From Candidatus Latescibacterota bacterium (GTDB lineage: Bacteria > Latescibacterota > UBA2968): a stretch of DNA of 64,000 nt. Of the stretch, positions 33,677 through 41,866 are shown one piece after another. Numbering within the stretch: position 1 is the first letter of the stretch; every line of letters starts with the position of its first letter. The notes under the pieces were generated by a model. That model was not told where the DNA came from and searched no databases. It was given only the letters and a program-made list of their open reading frames with translations. The position numbers and the translations under genes are program-made. The stretch lies in contig JAJEDY010000040.1 in assembly GCA_022821275.1 (NCBI GenBank), positions 1 through 64,000 of the forward strand. The letters run 5' to 3'.

Positions 33677-35743
33677 ATGAATTTTCGCATCGCCGATACT
33701 TTCACCGATAGCCTTACCAGGCTGACCGGTAATGAACAGAAGGCTGTGAAGACCACGGCCTTTGATTTGCAATTGAATCCAGCTCAGCCGGGATTGCGTT
33801 TCCATAAGTTGGATAGAACCAAAGATCCGAATTTCTGGTCTGTTCGCGTCAGCCGCGATGTGCGAATAATTGTGCATCGGACCCGGAATAGTCTGTTGCT
33901 GTGCTATGTAGATCACCACGACAATGCCTATCAATGGGCTGAACGTCGCAAACTGGAAACCCATCCCAGGACCGGGGCAGCACAGTTGGTTGAGGTGCGC
34001 GAGGTTGTTCAAAAGATCGCCGTGCCCCAATATGTGGTGGCTGAGGAAAAAGTACAGTACAAACAGCCTTTGCTTACTGATGTCCCAGAGAGCGATCTGT
34101 TGAGTTATGGTGTGCCGCCTGAATGGCTGGATGATGTACGCAATGCGGATGAAGATGGCTTACTCGAATTGGTTGAGCATTTGCCGGGGGAGGCGGGGGA
34201 GGCGGTGTTCGAACTGGCTACTGGTGGAACGCCGCAGATAGCACAGCCTGTTACTACCGATCCCTTTGATCATCCCGATGCACAGCGCCGCTTCCGGTTG
34301 ATGACAAATGTGGAAGAACTGGAGCGCGCGCTCGACTATCCCTGGGAGAAGTGGGCTGTCTTTCTTCATCCGGCGCAGCGAGAAGTTGTAGAGAGGGACT
34401 ACAATGGCCCATTTCGCGTGTCCGGGACGGCAGGTACAGGAAAAACAGTTGTGGCTATTCACCGCGCCGCGTTTCTCGTGCGTGACAATCCGGATGCGAT
34501 GGTGCTGCTCACCACATTCTCCGACACGCTGGCTAATGCGCTGCACACCAAACTCAGGCGGTTAATTCAAAACGAACCCCGGCTTGCAGAGCGCGTGGAG
34601 GTCAATGCCATTGATACGGTTGGTGAGCGGCTTTATCGGGCGCAGTTTGGTGCGCCAAAGATCGCAACTCAGGAGATTATTCAGGAGTTTCTGGCAAAAG
34701 CGGCTGGCGAGGTGGAGGCGCATCAATTCAGCCTTCGTTTTTTGTTGAGCGAATGGGAGAATGTCGTTGATGCATGGCAGTTGGATAGCTGGGTATCCTA
34801 TCGCGATATCAGGCGGCTTGGACGGAAGACGCGCCTGCCGGTGGCACAGCGTTCGGTGCTGTGGTCTATTTTTGAGCGGGTGAAGGCTCAACTTCAAGAT
34901 CGAGGGCTGGTGACCCGGGCTGGTATGTTCGGTTTGCTTGCCGAGAAGCTCAAAGATCGCCGGCATCCGCCGTTTGACTTCGCTATTGTAGATGAGGCGC
35001 AAGACATCAGTGTTGCCCAACTGCGTTTTCTCGCGGCATTGGACGACCAACGGCCAAATAGCCTCTTTTTCGCGGGTGATCTGGGGCAGCGGATTTTCCA
35101 AACGCCATTTTCATGGAAATCATTGGGTGTCGATATTCGTGGAAGATCTCGGACACTTAAAATCAACTACCGAACGTCTCATCAAATCCGGGTACAAGCA
35201 GATCGTTTGCTGGGTCCCGAAGTCGCCGATGTGGATGGCAATGTTGAGGATCGCAGGGGTACGGTCTCGGCATTTAATGGCGAGCCTCCGACGATACACT
35301 TCTTTGAGACTGAGGATGAAGAAAGTAAGGCTGTTGGGGCGTGGTTGCAGGAATGCCGGGACAAAGGCGTGGATGCTCGTGAGATGGGGATATTTGTGCG
35401 TTCGGCAGGGGAACTAAACCGGGCGCAGGAGGCGGTGCGCGATGTCGGGTTCTCTTTTCAGGTTTTGGACGAAAGCGATGGGAAAGGGAAGGATTGCGTA
35501 TCGATAAGTACGATGCATCTGGCGAAGGGATTGGAGTTTCGCGCTGTCGCAGTGATGGCGTGTGACGATGAGGTTATTCCGCTACAGGATCGGATTGAGA
35601 CAGTCGCGGATAGCGCGGATCTCGAAGAGGTGTACGATACAGAGAGACATTTACTTTATGTCGCATGCACACGCGCTCGGGACCACTTATTGATTACGGG
35701 GGTTACACCCGTGTCGGAATTTCTGGATGACTTGCAGATGTAA
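33677..35743 (+). CDS. RelE-like domain fused to a UvrD/Rep-type helicase
   Basis: 688 aa. The first ~100 residues look like a RelE/ParE toxin fold: FTDSLTRLTGNEQKAV helix, then LDRTKDPNFWSVRVSRDVRIIVHR and a hydrophobic LLLCYVDHHDNAYQWAERR end. Then a linker and an SF1 helicase: Walker A SGTAGTGKT near 247-255, VDEAQD near 437, an ARTR-less core and the C-terminal STMHLAKGLEF and YVACTRAR motifs. It follows the methyltransferase by 52 bp, so it likely belongs to the same defence unit. Helicase activity is well supported; whether the RelE-like part is an active RNase is unknown. Confidence 0.82.
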   Translation: MNFRIADTFTDSLTRLTGNEQKAVKTTAFDLQLNPAQPGLRFHKLDRTKDPNFWSVRVSRDVRIIVHRTRNSLLLCYVDHHDNAYQWAERRKLETHPRTGAAQLVEVREVVQKIAVPQYVVAEEKVQYKQPLLTDVPESDLLSYGVPPEWLDDVRNADEDGLLELVEHLPGEAGEAVFELATGGTPQIAQPVTTDPFDHPDAQRRFRLMTNVEELERALDYPWEKWAVFLHPAQREVVERDYNGPFRVSGTAGTGKTVVAIHRAAFLVRDNPDAMVLLTTFSDTLANALHTKLRRLIQNEPRLAERVEVNAIDTVGERLYRAQFGAPKIATQEIIQEFLAKAAGEVEAHQFSLRFLLSEWENVVDAWQLDSWVSYRDIRRLGRKTRLPVAQRSVLWSIFERVKAQLQDRGLVTRAGMFGLLAEKLKDRRHPPFDFAIVDEAQDISVAQLRFLAALDDQRPNSLFFAGDLGQRIFQTPFSWKSLGVDIRGRSRTLKINYRTSHQIRVQADRLLGPEVADVDGNVEDRRGTVSAFNGEPPTIHFFETEDEESKAVGAWLQECRDKGVDAREMGIFVRSAGELNRAQEAVRDVGFSFQVLDESDGKGKDCVSISTMHLAKGLEFRAVAVMACDDEVIPLQDRIETVADSADLEEVYDTERHLLYVACTRARDHLLITGVTPVSEFLDDLQM

Positions 35744-35764
35744 TGGTGGAAGTGGTATGGCGAA

Positions 35765-35809
35765 CTATCCGTAGGCTATTTCGGGGTGTTTTCCGAGAAC
35801 GCTGAGGTC
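35765..35809 (-). pseudogene. Remnant resembling the 3' end of a PhyH gene
   Basis: Minus strand, 14 codons and a stop: reads SVLGKHPEIAYG and TAG. The PhyH at 37926 ends RVLGKHPEMAYG. Over the last 38 bp only six positions differ, nearly all at third codon positions. No PhyH-like sequence continues upstream. Confidence 0.65.
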
Positions 35810-35954
35810 AATATCTAAGATAGCCGTTGAGGCTGTCCGCTTGTGGGTGAAGGCGTATTTAGATCATCTGGCAAGGCTTTACAAATTATGGATTTTTGGG
35901 CATCTTTGTAATATATCTCGATCATCTCTTCAAAAATAAGGAGTTAAGACTTCT

Positions 35955-36746
35955 ATGGCATCACAGTCTATAGTATTCGAAAATCCGCCAATCAATGAAG
36001 TTGTTATATCCACCTACTTCAATCCGCTGTTATCGGACCTGCGAAGCGAACACATTGGCCTATTTTGGGAAAAGATTAGAAACGAATTCCCTGTTGTGCG
36101 TCAGCAACCTCCGGTGGGAATAATCGGATCAGAGGTCAGTACTAACGAGCCATTCCCAATGCCCAGATATTGGTTCATTGCAGACGATGAAATCAATCTT
36201 ATTCAGATTCAGAAAAACGCCTTTATATTTAACTGGCGTCGTAGAGATGACGAATACCCACGCTTCCACAGGAATATCAAGCCTACATTTGACAAATACT
36301 ATGGGCTTTTCAGCGAGTTTGTCCGAACAGAACTTGAGACAGAACTCACTATTGACCTTGGTGAACTGAACTACGTCAATGCTTTGGAGCGTTGTGAGTT
36401 CTGGTCAGATCCTCAACAGACGACAACCATTATCCCCTCATTCTCGATTCTGAAGCCCGGAATAAATTTTTCTGACTCTCCAGATTTCAATTGCAATTAC
36501 GCGTACAAGATCACAAACGACTTACAACTCAACATCAACATACGCAGTGGGGTTACGGCTCAGCAAGAAAATGTGCCGGTGCTAATATTTGAAATCAAAG
36601 CGAATGGTCGTGTCGGGCAGATTGCAAAACCTGGAACAGATGAATGGTTCGAGCGTGCCCATGACGCCATCATCGAGTGCTTTGTAGGTATGACAAGTCC
36701 AGATATCCAGAATGAATATTGGAAACCAATGGAGGAAATTCAATGA
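35955..36746 (+). CDS. TIGR04255 family protein
   Basis: 263 aa. Start FENPPINEVVISTYFNPL and HIGLFWEKIRNEFPVVRQQPP are the TIGR04255 hallmark; a second block FNWRR...YPRFHRNI and the C-terminal AHDAIIECFVGMTSPDIQNEYW complete the family. No known activity, no membrane segment. Members turn up sporadically beside mobile or defence genes. ATG follows AAGGAG. Its stop overlaps the next start (ATGA). Base composition is more AT-rich than the surrounding metabolic genes, which suggests transfer. Confidence 0.75.
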   Translation: MASQSIVFENPPINEVVISTYFNPLLSDLRSEHIGLFWEKIRNEFPVVRQQPPVGIIGSEVSTNEPFPMPRYWFIADDEINLIQIQKNAFIFNWRRRDDEYPRFHRNIKPTFDKYYGLFSEFVRTELETELTIDLGELNYVNALERCEFWSDPQQTTTIIPSFSILKPGINFSDSPDFNCNYAYKITNDLQLNINIRSGVTAQQENVPVLIFEIKANGRVGQIAKPGTDEWFERAHDAIIECFVGMTSPDIQNEYWKPMEEIQ

Positions 36747-37420
36747 ATGCGGAAGTGACTACTACTGTCTCAGGCTATCGACGACTTCTACCAACAATTG
36801 GATCTGTTTCTGTTTTTGACCCAGATAGAGATAACATTCAACGACAGCCTGACTTTTTCCTCACTCCGGAACTCTCTTTCGGCTCTTTTGATACAGTGAA
36901 CACATCCATCGGTTACTTGACTGGCTCGTATAAACGGAATATGCCTATCGCTCCCTTGACTGGCTCAAGGGATTTCGACGCAGATGAGGTCTATTTAACC
37001 AGCCTGATCGACCCGCAACGTCGGTTTATAGCGGAACTTGACAAAAAAAAAACACAGGTCCAGGAAATGTACCATGCCTATATGTTGCGAATCGAATTAC
37101 TGCGCAGTGAAGCTGAGCTTGATGGTTTTACTGTGAACGAGGCGTCTGAAGAGGATTTTTGGTTATTTGTCAGGTCAGCATCCTTTGTTCATAAAGCAGA
37201 AGTGGTGCTTGTGGACAATGGCAATCTACGTGCTGTCTGGAGCGGAGAGGATGGTAGTCACCTTGGGCTTCAGTTCCTCGGTAACCGATTGGTAGAGTAT
37301 GTTATGTTCAAACGCCATCAGGCTACCAGAGATGTTTCGCGAGAAGCCGGACGCGACAGGCTGGATGATATCAAGAGGCAGATTCAGGCTTTCGACCTCA
37401 CAGAATTGGTTTATGCATGA
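36743..37420 (+). CDS. Unknown protein, second gene of the TIGR04255 trio
   Basis: 225 aa, family not recognised. A central helix DKKKTQVQEMYHAYMLRIELLRSEAELDG may form a coiled coil, followed by EDFWLFVRSA and VLVDNGNLRAVWSGEDGSHLGLQFLG, an alpha/beta pattern. No catalytic motif is evident. ATG 36743 follows GGAGGAAATT and overlaps the preceding stop; its own stop overlaps the third gene the same way, so the three are made together. Confidence 0.75.
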   Translation: MNAEVTTTVSGYRRLLPTIGSVSVFDPDRDNIQRQPDFFLTPELSFGSFDTVNTSIGYLTGSYKRNMPIAPLTGSRDFDADEVYLTSLIDPQRRFIAELDKKKTQVQEMYHAYMLRIELLRSEAELDGFTVNEASEEDFWLFVRSASFVHKAEVVLVDNGNLRAVWSGEDGSHLGLQFLGNRLVEYVMFKRHQATRDVSREAGRDRLDDIKRQIQAFDLTELVYA

Positions 37421-37884
37421 TCGGAGACGACATAAATGGAGACGATCTATCGGACGATAATCATGTCGTCCGATATGTAAAACCTACAAGTATCCGCACA
37501 GATGGAAAGGTGGATGGCTCAGAGTTCTGCCTACGTGAACATCGGCCCGATGATACCGGCGTATCTGTTAATTGGCTCGAATGCTTTGGCGGCCTTAGCA
37601 ACGCACAGCAACTGGATGAAGTGAGACGGCTATCCCGATTAGACATGAAAAAAAATGGACGTCTCGCGGAACTGAACGTCGGCGTAGCAAAACATTACGT
37701 CCGTAACGAACTCAAAAGCCTTCGATTTATTCATACGCCTCTACCCGCCGAGGGTGACTACGAAGCTGATCCATCACACAGCGAAATCGTGGGTCTGCCA
37801 CCTGGAAGTTCCTCACAGGCCGCGCTGATCGGCGACATGATCGCTGAGTGTATAGAAGCTATTCATCAGGCTGTGCAGGAGTAA
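37417..37884 (+). CDS. Unknown protein, third gene of the TIGR04255 trio
   Basis: 155 aa. An N-terminal HVVRYVKPTSIRTDGKV then FCLREHRPDDTGVSVNWLECFGG is a well-conserved-looking block of a small uncharacterised family. A C-terminal helix SQAALIGDMIAECIEAIHQAV follows. No transmembrane part. Starts in the ATGA overlap with gene two. Function unknown; I suspect a defence role from position only. Confidence 0.75.
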   Translation: MIGDDINGDDLSDDNHVVRYVKPTSIRTDGKVDGSEFCLREHRPDDTGVSVNWLECFGGLSNAQQLDEVRRLSRLDMKKNGRLAELNVGVAKHYVRNELKSLRFIHTPLPAEGDYEADPSHSEIVGLPPGSSSQAALIGDMIAECIEAIHQAVQE

Positions 37885-37925
37885 AAAATAGAGTATCCAA
37901 ATTACCGATGCATTGTGTCCTGGAC

Positions 37926-38747
37926 TTACCCATAAGCCATTTCGGGATGTTTTCCGAGAACGCGCAGGAGGCGTTCGTCGGCGCCTTCGAGGACATAATC
38001 GGGCATGTGGTAGTTGAGATAGGGCCAGAATCGCTGGGCGACAAAACGCTGTCCATAGACCTGGTGGAAAAGGTAGCGGATGCGGTCGGATTTATTGGGG
38101 GCGCCGCGATGCCAGGTCTGGCTGCTGAGGAGGTAGAGGTCTCCTGCTTTCATGAGCAGAGATGTCGGACCTTTGCCATCGAAGGTTGGATTTTCTGGAT
38201 CGTTGGGTTGTCTGCCCGCATAGTGGCTACCGGGCACGAATTGGCTGGGCCCATACTGGTCTTCGTCCTGGTCTGTCAGGGCGATCTGGAACGACATGCG
38301 GAAAACGGGCATTTGAAGACGCCTGTCATGACCGCTGATATTGTCGTCCGTAATTGGAAATTCCAGGCTGTCATCTACGTGAAAGCGGTTAATGCCCAGA
38401 TCTTTGCGGTTCAAGATGCATCCCTGCGCCATGCAGTGGCATTGGGCACCGAGGACTGTTTCGGCGATAGATATGATAGGCTCGCGCACGAGCAGATCGC
38501 GGAACATCCGGTCGCATTCAAATAGCCGATGCACAACGATGGGTTCTTTGCCGTTGTGCTGCGGTTTTATTTTTACATTTCGCATCTCTGCGAAATAGGG
38601 TTCTGCGAAGATCTGATCGACGCGTCTGCAAATTTGCTCGCATTCTTCCCGGGAGAGGACATTTCGGATGATGGTTGCGCCATTTTTGTAAAAGTCCTCG
38701 AGAATCGGCGATAGTTCTTCTTTTGTAAAGGGTTCGTGAAGTGACAT
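37926..38747 (-). CDS. Phytanoyl-CoA dioxygenase family protein, canonical HxD
   Basis: 273 aa Fe(II)/2-oxoglutarate oxygenase fold. Iron ligands are visible as HVD (His123, Asp125) and a distal His in SQTWHRGAPNKSDR, whose Arg binds 2-oxoglutarate; QFVPGSHYAGR is the family strand. Last gene of a six-gene minus-strand operon, 15 bp after the sulfatase. Substrate unknown. Its 3' end is echoed by the remnant at 35765. Confidence 0.87.
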   Translation of the reverse strand: MSLHEPFTKEELSPILEDFYKNGATIIRNVLSREECEQICRRVDQIFAEPYFAEMRNVKIKPQHNGKEPIVVHRLFECDRMFRDLLVREPIISIAETVLGAQCHCMAQGCILNRKDLGINRFHVDDSLEFPITDDNISGHDRRLQMPVFRMSFQIALTDQDEDQYGPSQFVPGSHYAGRQPNDPENPTFDGKGPTSLLMKAGDLYLLSSQTWHRGAPNKSDRIRYLFHQVYGQRFVAQRFWPYLNYHMPDYVLEGADERLLRVLGKHPEMAYG

Positions 38748-38762
38748 GGGATATTCCTCTAC

Positions 38763-40205
38763 TCAAATCGCGCCTTTGGGTACGCCTTTGCCGACGTGGG
38801 GGAGCAGGCCCTGGATTGGTCGCCCGGGCACCAGTTTTCCATTCTGAACAAATCCCTCTGGACGACCTGTGAGTTCCTCGATCAGTTGGTCGCGCCACCA
38901 GGCCAGTCGGTCGGGACGGTCGCGGGACAGGTCGTTGATTTCGCGGGGGTCTTCGGTTAGATCAAAGAGCAATTCTCTTCCCGTCTGGGTAAACCAGGCG
39001 TACTTCTCCACGCCATCCGTAAGCCACTGATTGGCGGATGTCGCGTGTTCTCCGTGAATAAACGGACGCCAATTATTCCCGCTACAATTCAGCACACTTT
39101 CGCCGTCGAGATCGTCCGGGGTGTCGATTCCCGCGATGTCGCAGAAGGTTGGGAAGATGTCCCGCAGTTCTACCGGCGATTCTACGAGCGACCCACGTTC
39201 CATTGCATCAGATGTTTTGGGCATTCGCAGGATGAAGGGCACGCGCGCGGATCCGTCGTAGGGCACGCCTTTTCCCACATGGTTGTGGTCGTAGAGCATT
39301 TCACCGTGATCCGCAGTGAAGAGTATGGCTGTGTTGTCCTGAACGCCGTATTCGTTGAGTGCCATGATCATGCGGTTGATCTGGAAATCGATGTGTGAAA
39401 TCTGCGCGTAATACGCTCTTCGCGCATAATCCACCAGCGCCGGATCCCGGGGGATCGGGCTGTCGTGGCCGCCCTTGCGGAGTTCGTGGTCAACCCAGTT
39501 TCCCATAGCGGGTGGGGGAATGTCTTTTTGCAAATATCGATTCAATAAAGACGCGGGCGGATCCAGCGGTGGGTGGGGCCGATGGTAGGATAGCGTGAGG
39601 AAGAAGGGTTTGGATGTATCGCGCCTGCGCAAAAAGTCAATGCCCTGCGAGGTAACCCAACTCGTGGGGTGGAGCATTTCGTGGTAGGGCCAGGCCTGCG
39701 CTGCATATCCATTGCATCCCACGCCAGAGTCATTGTGGTCGGCATAGACCTCGCCGAGTTTTTCCCGAAGCCAGGGGGTGTAATCGTCGTTCAATCCAAA
39801 TTCGCGGTTTTCCCGCCGGGCGCGGTGCATATAGCCGTCGTGCAGTACGACATTGTGGAATCCCACGAGATTGCGCCAGGGATAGACGTGCATTTTGCCG
39901 ACGCACTGGGTGTGATAACCCGCATCTGACAGAGTTCCGGGAAGTGTTACTGGATAGTCCCATTGCACGCCGCCGTTGGTGAGGTACCCATGGCGCTTGG
40001 GAGCGAGACCCGTGAGGATTGTGGCGCGGGCAGCAACGCATACCGGGCACGAGGCATACGCCTGGGTAAATGTGATACCCTCACCTGCCAGATAATCCAG
40101 ATGGGGAGTTTCAACCGCGGGATGACCAGTATAGCCCAGGCAATCCCCACGCCATTGGTCGGTCAGGATAAAGAGTATATTGGGAGCGTTTTCGGTTGTT
40201 GGCAT
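38763..40205 (-). CDS. Sulfatase (formylglycine type, CxAxR motif)
   Basis: 480 aa alkaline-phosphatase-superfamily sulfatase. Metal site at NILFILTDQWRGD; the modified cysteine is Cys56 in CVAAR, where Ala replaces the usual Pro of CxPxR; FTADHGEMLYDH supplies later ligands and GKMHVYP the Lys/His. No signal peptide at the start, so either cytoplasmic or acting on imported substrate. A formylglycine-generating enzyme must be elsewhere. Lies between two PhyH genes, 5 bp downstream of one. Confidence 0.9.
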   Translation of the reverse strand: MPTTENAPNILFILTDQWRGDCLGYTGHPAVETPHLDYLAGEGITFTQAYASCPVCVAARATILTGLAPKRHGYLTNGGVQWDYPVTLPGTLSDAGYHTQCVGKMHVYPWRNLVGFHNVVLHDGYMHRARRENREFGLNDDYTPWLREKLGEVYADHNDSGVGCNGYAAQAWPYHEMLHPTSWVTSQGIDFLRRRDTSKPFFLTLSYHRPHPPLDPPASLLNRYLQKDIPPPAMGNWVDHELRKGGHDSPIPRDPALVDYARRAYYAQISHIDFQINRMIMALNEYGVQDNTAILFTADHGEMLYDHNHVGKGVPYDGSARVPFILRMPKTSDAMERGSLVESPVELRDIFPTFCDIAGIDTPDDLDGESVLNCSGNNWRPFIHGEHATSANQWLTDGVEKYAWFTQTGRELLFDLTEDPREINDLSRDRPDRLAWWRDQLIEELTGRPEGFVQNGKLVPGRPIQGLLPHVGKGVPKGAI

Positions 40206-40210
40206 TGGTT

Positions 40211-41020
40211 TTATCCTCGTCGCTTGTTGGCTAAAATCCAGACATCGCGAAAGAAAGACTGACGGCTTTCATCCAGACCATTGATCACGACCGGGTTCAT
40301 GCAGGGCTTGGGTTCGTGGAAGCGCACGGTTACGTGATTGTACGCGATGAGGATGGCGCGTCGCGGATTGTCCGGATTGGTCCAGGTAGATCCCGTGTGC
40401 CGCACGCCTTCTGAAAATACGACGAGGCTTCCCGGCGGACAGCCATAGGTTTCCCAAACGCCTGAGTTCGGGTCATCGGCTTCTTCGGGCCAGGTTCCGT
40501 CCTGGGCAGAAGCCAGATTGGCTTTGTGTGAACCGGGTACGAGGCAGGTTCCACCCTGGCCTTTTTTTACTTCGTTCAGTTCCCAGACAATGCGCGTCAT
40601 TGCGCTGTATATGCGACCATTGTGGAAGCGAAAGGAAAACGAAGGGTGGAGGTTTGTTCCTCCCACGTGTGGCCGCCACTCGTTGCCGGTTTTCTCAGCA
40701 GATCGGCCGGATATGAATACGCTTTCCAATCGGATGCGCTCCCGATCCGGATCAATGACTTCCTGGAGGATGCCCATGACGCGCGGATGATCGATCAAAA
40801 ATTCAGTGGGACCAGAAATTGGTGAGCGGTGGTGATCGGGAAGGCTTTCGGGCGTTTTCATATACGTTTCGACGTGGTCGCGGGCGATCGCGATTTCTTC
40901 GTCGGAGAGAACGCTGGGGATGACGAGAAAGCCTTTTAAGTCGAAGAGGAATTTTTCGTAATCCGACATGGGGTGAACGGGTTCGGTAAGTGTCGGGGAT
41001 TCAGTGGCGGTGTTTACCAT
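40211..41020 (-). CDS. PhyH-family protein with HxG in place of HxD
   Basis: 269 aa. Family frame is clear: FDLKGFLVIPSVLS start, CLVPGSHKAN strand, distal His208 (VRHTGSTW) and the 2-oxoglutarate Arg near 220. But the facial-triad carboxylate position reads HVG (His118, Gly120). Loss of that Asp by Gly or Ala is known in Fe/2-oxoglutarate halogenases of the same superfamily; it could also mean a non-catalytic or altered enzyme. ATG 41020 follows AAGGAGG; the open frame to 41119 lies over the upstream gene. 13 bp after another HxG paralogue. Confidence 0.85.
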   Translation of the reverse strand: MVNTATESPTLTEPVHPMSDYEKFLFDLKGFLVIPSVLSDEEIAIARDHVETYMKTPESLPDHHRSPISGPTEFLIDHPRVMGILQEVIDPDRERIRLESVFISGRSAEKTGNEWRPHVGGTNLHPSFSFRFHNGRIYSAMTRIVWELNEVKKGQGGTCLVPGSHKANLASAQDGTWPEEADDPNSGVWETYGCPPGSLVVFSEGVRHTGSTWTNPDNPRRAILIAYNHVTVRFHEPKPCMNPVVINGLDESRQSFFRDVWILANKRRG

Positions 41021-41033
41021 AGCAGAAACCTCC

Positions 41034-41852
41034 TTACTTTTCGGGCCACGGTCGAAACAGATTGCGTTGTTCTTGGGTATATCGCGCCAGTGTATGCGAT
41101 GTGATATGCTGGGGTTCATCCATGGTTGCGATATTTTGCGACATCATCCAGTAGGGTCCATAGCCCACGTGGATGGTTTTGCGGACTTGATCTGAGCGGT
41201 TGGTCAAGCCACCGTGCCGCAGATGTTCTGTGAAAAAGATTGCATCGCCCGCCTTGACCTCTAATCCGACCATTCCCGGTTCTACATCTGGATCATTGTC
41301 ATAAGGGCATGGCAGGGTGCTTTTGTGTGTGCCCGGAACGACGCAAAACGCGCCTTGTTCATTGGTGACATCGTGTATAAAGTAAACCATGCGCACCATC
41401 ATGCAATCAATGCGATCGCTGCTGGTATAGCGGTATTTTTGATTTTCCGGTCTCGTGCCGCCGTGGCTGCGCGATGTATTGTTTTTGTACCGGATGCGGA
41501 TCTCTGAATTGTTGATGGTGTAGCGGCCCCGGATAGCGGCTTGCACGTATGGCAATGTTTTTTCGTGGTTCACCAGCATGTCAAATGTGGAATCTGCATT
41601 CCAAAAGTCTTCTATGATCAGGGTTTTTCCCTCGGCACATGATCCCTGAACGTGGTAGCCTTTCTCTTTGTTGACGTGATATTCGGCTCCCCAGGCACTG
41701 AGTTTCCGAGGGGGGAGATCGACATTATCCAGGGCGTGTCCTTCCAAATTGTCAACGGCTTTGCGCAGGGATTGCACTTCTGCATCTGTGAGCATGTTTT
41801 TGATTGTGATATATCCCTGACGATCAAATTCGTATTGTTCGACTTTGTTCAT
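41034..41852 (-). CDS. PhyH-family protein with HGG in place of HxD
   Basis: 272 aa. YEFDRQGYITIKNMLTDAEV start; CVVPGTHKSTL and the distal FTEHLRHGGLTNRSDQVRK with His and Arg are typical. The iron-ligand position reads SHGGTRP (His130, Gly132), again with no acidic ligand. ATG 41852 is preferred over TTG 41870. Its start overlaps the HlyD-like gene by nothing (14-bp gap) and both are in the six-gene operon. Confidence 0.84.
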   Translation of the reverse strand: MNKVEQYEFDRQGYITIKNMLTDAEVQSLRKAVDNLEGHALDNVDLPPRKLSAWGAEYHVNKEKGYHVQGSCAEGKTLIIEDFWNADSTFDMLVNHEKTLPYVQAAIRGRYTINNSEIRIRYKNNTSRSHGGTRPENQKYRYTSSDRIDCMMVRMVYFIHDVTNEQGAFCVVPGTHKSTLPCPYDNDPDVEPGMVGLEVKAGDAIFFTEHLRHGGLTNRSDQVRKTIHVGYGPYWMMSQNIATMDEPQHITSHTLARYTQEQRNLFRPWPEK

Positions 41853-41866
41853 TGTAATTTGTCCCG

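Noticed and set aside
34180-34205. Tandem 9-mer GGGGGAGGC in the RelE-UvrD gene
   Set aside because: Only two copies, in a linker coding for GEAGEA; not a structured repeat.
24480-37925. Integrase, transposase or IS ends bounding the defence island
   Set aside because: No recombinase gene and no terminal inverted repeats were seen; the island is called from gene content and scars only.
37848-38525. 225-codon plus-strand open frame
   Set aside because: Antisense to the PhyH gene at 37926-38747, which has full family motifs; the frame has none and no ribosome site.
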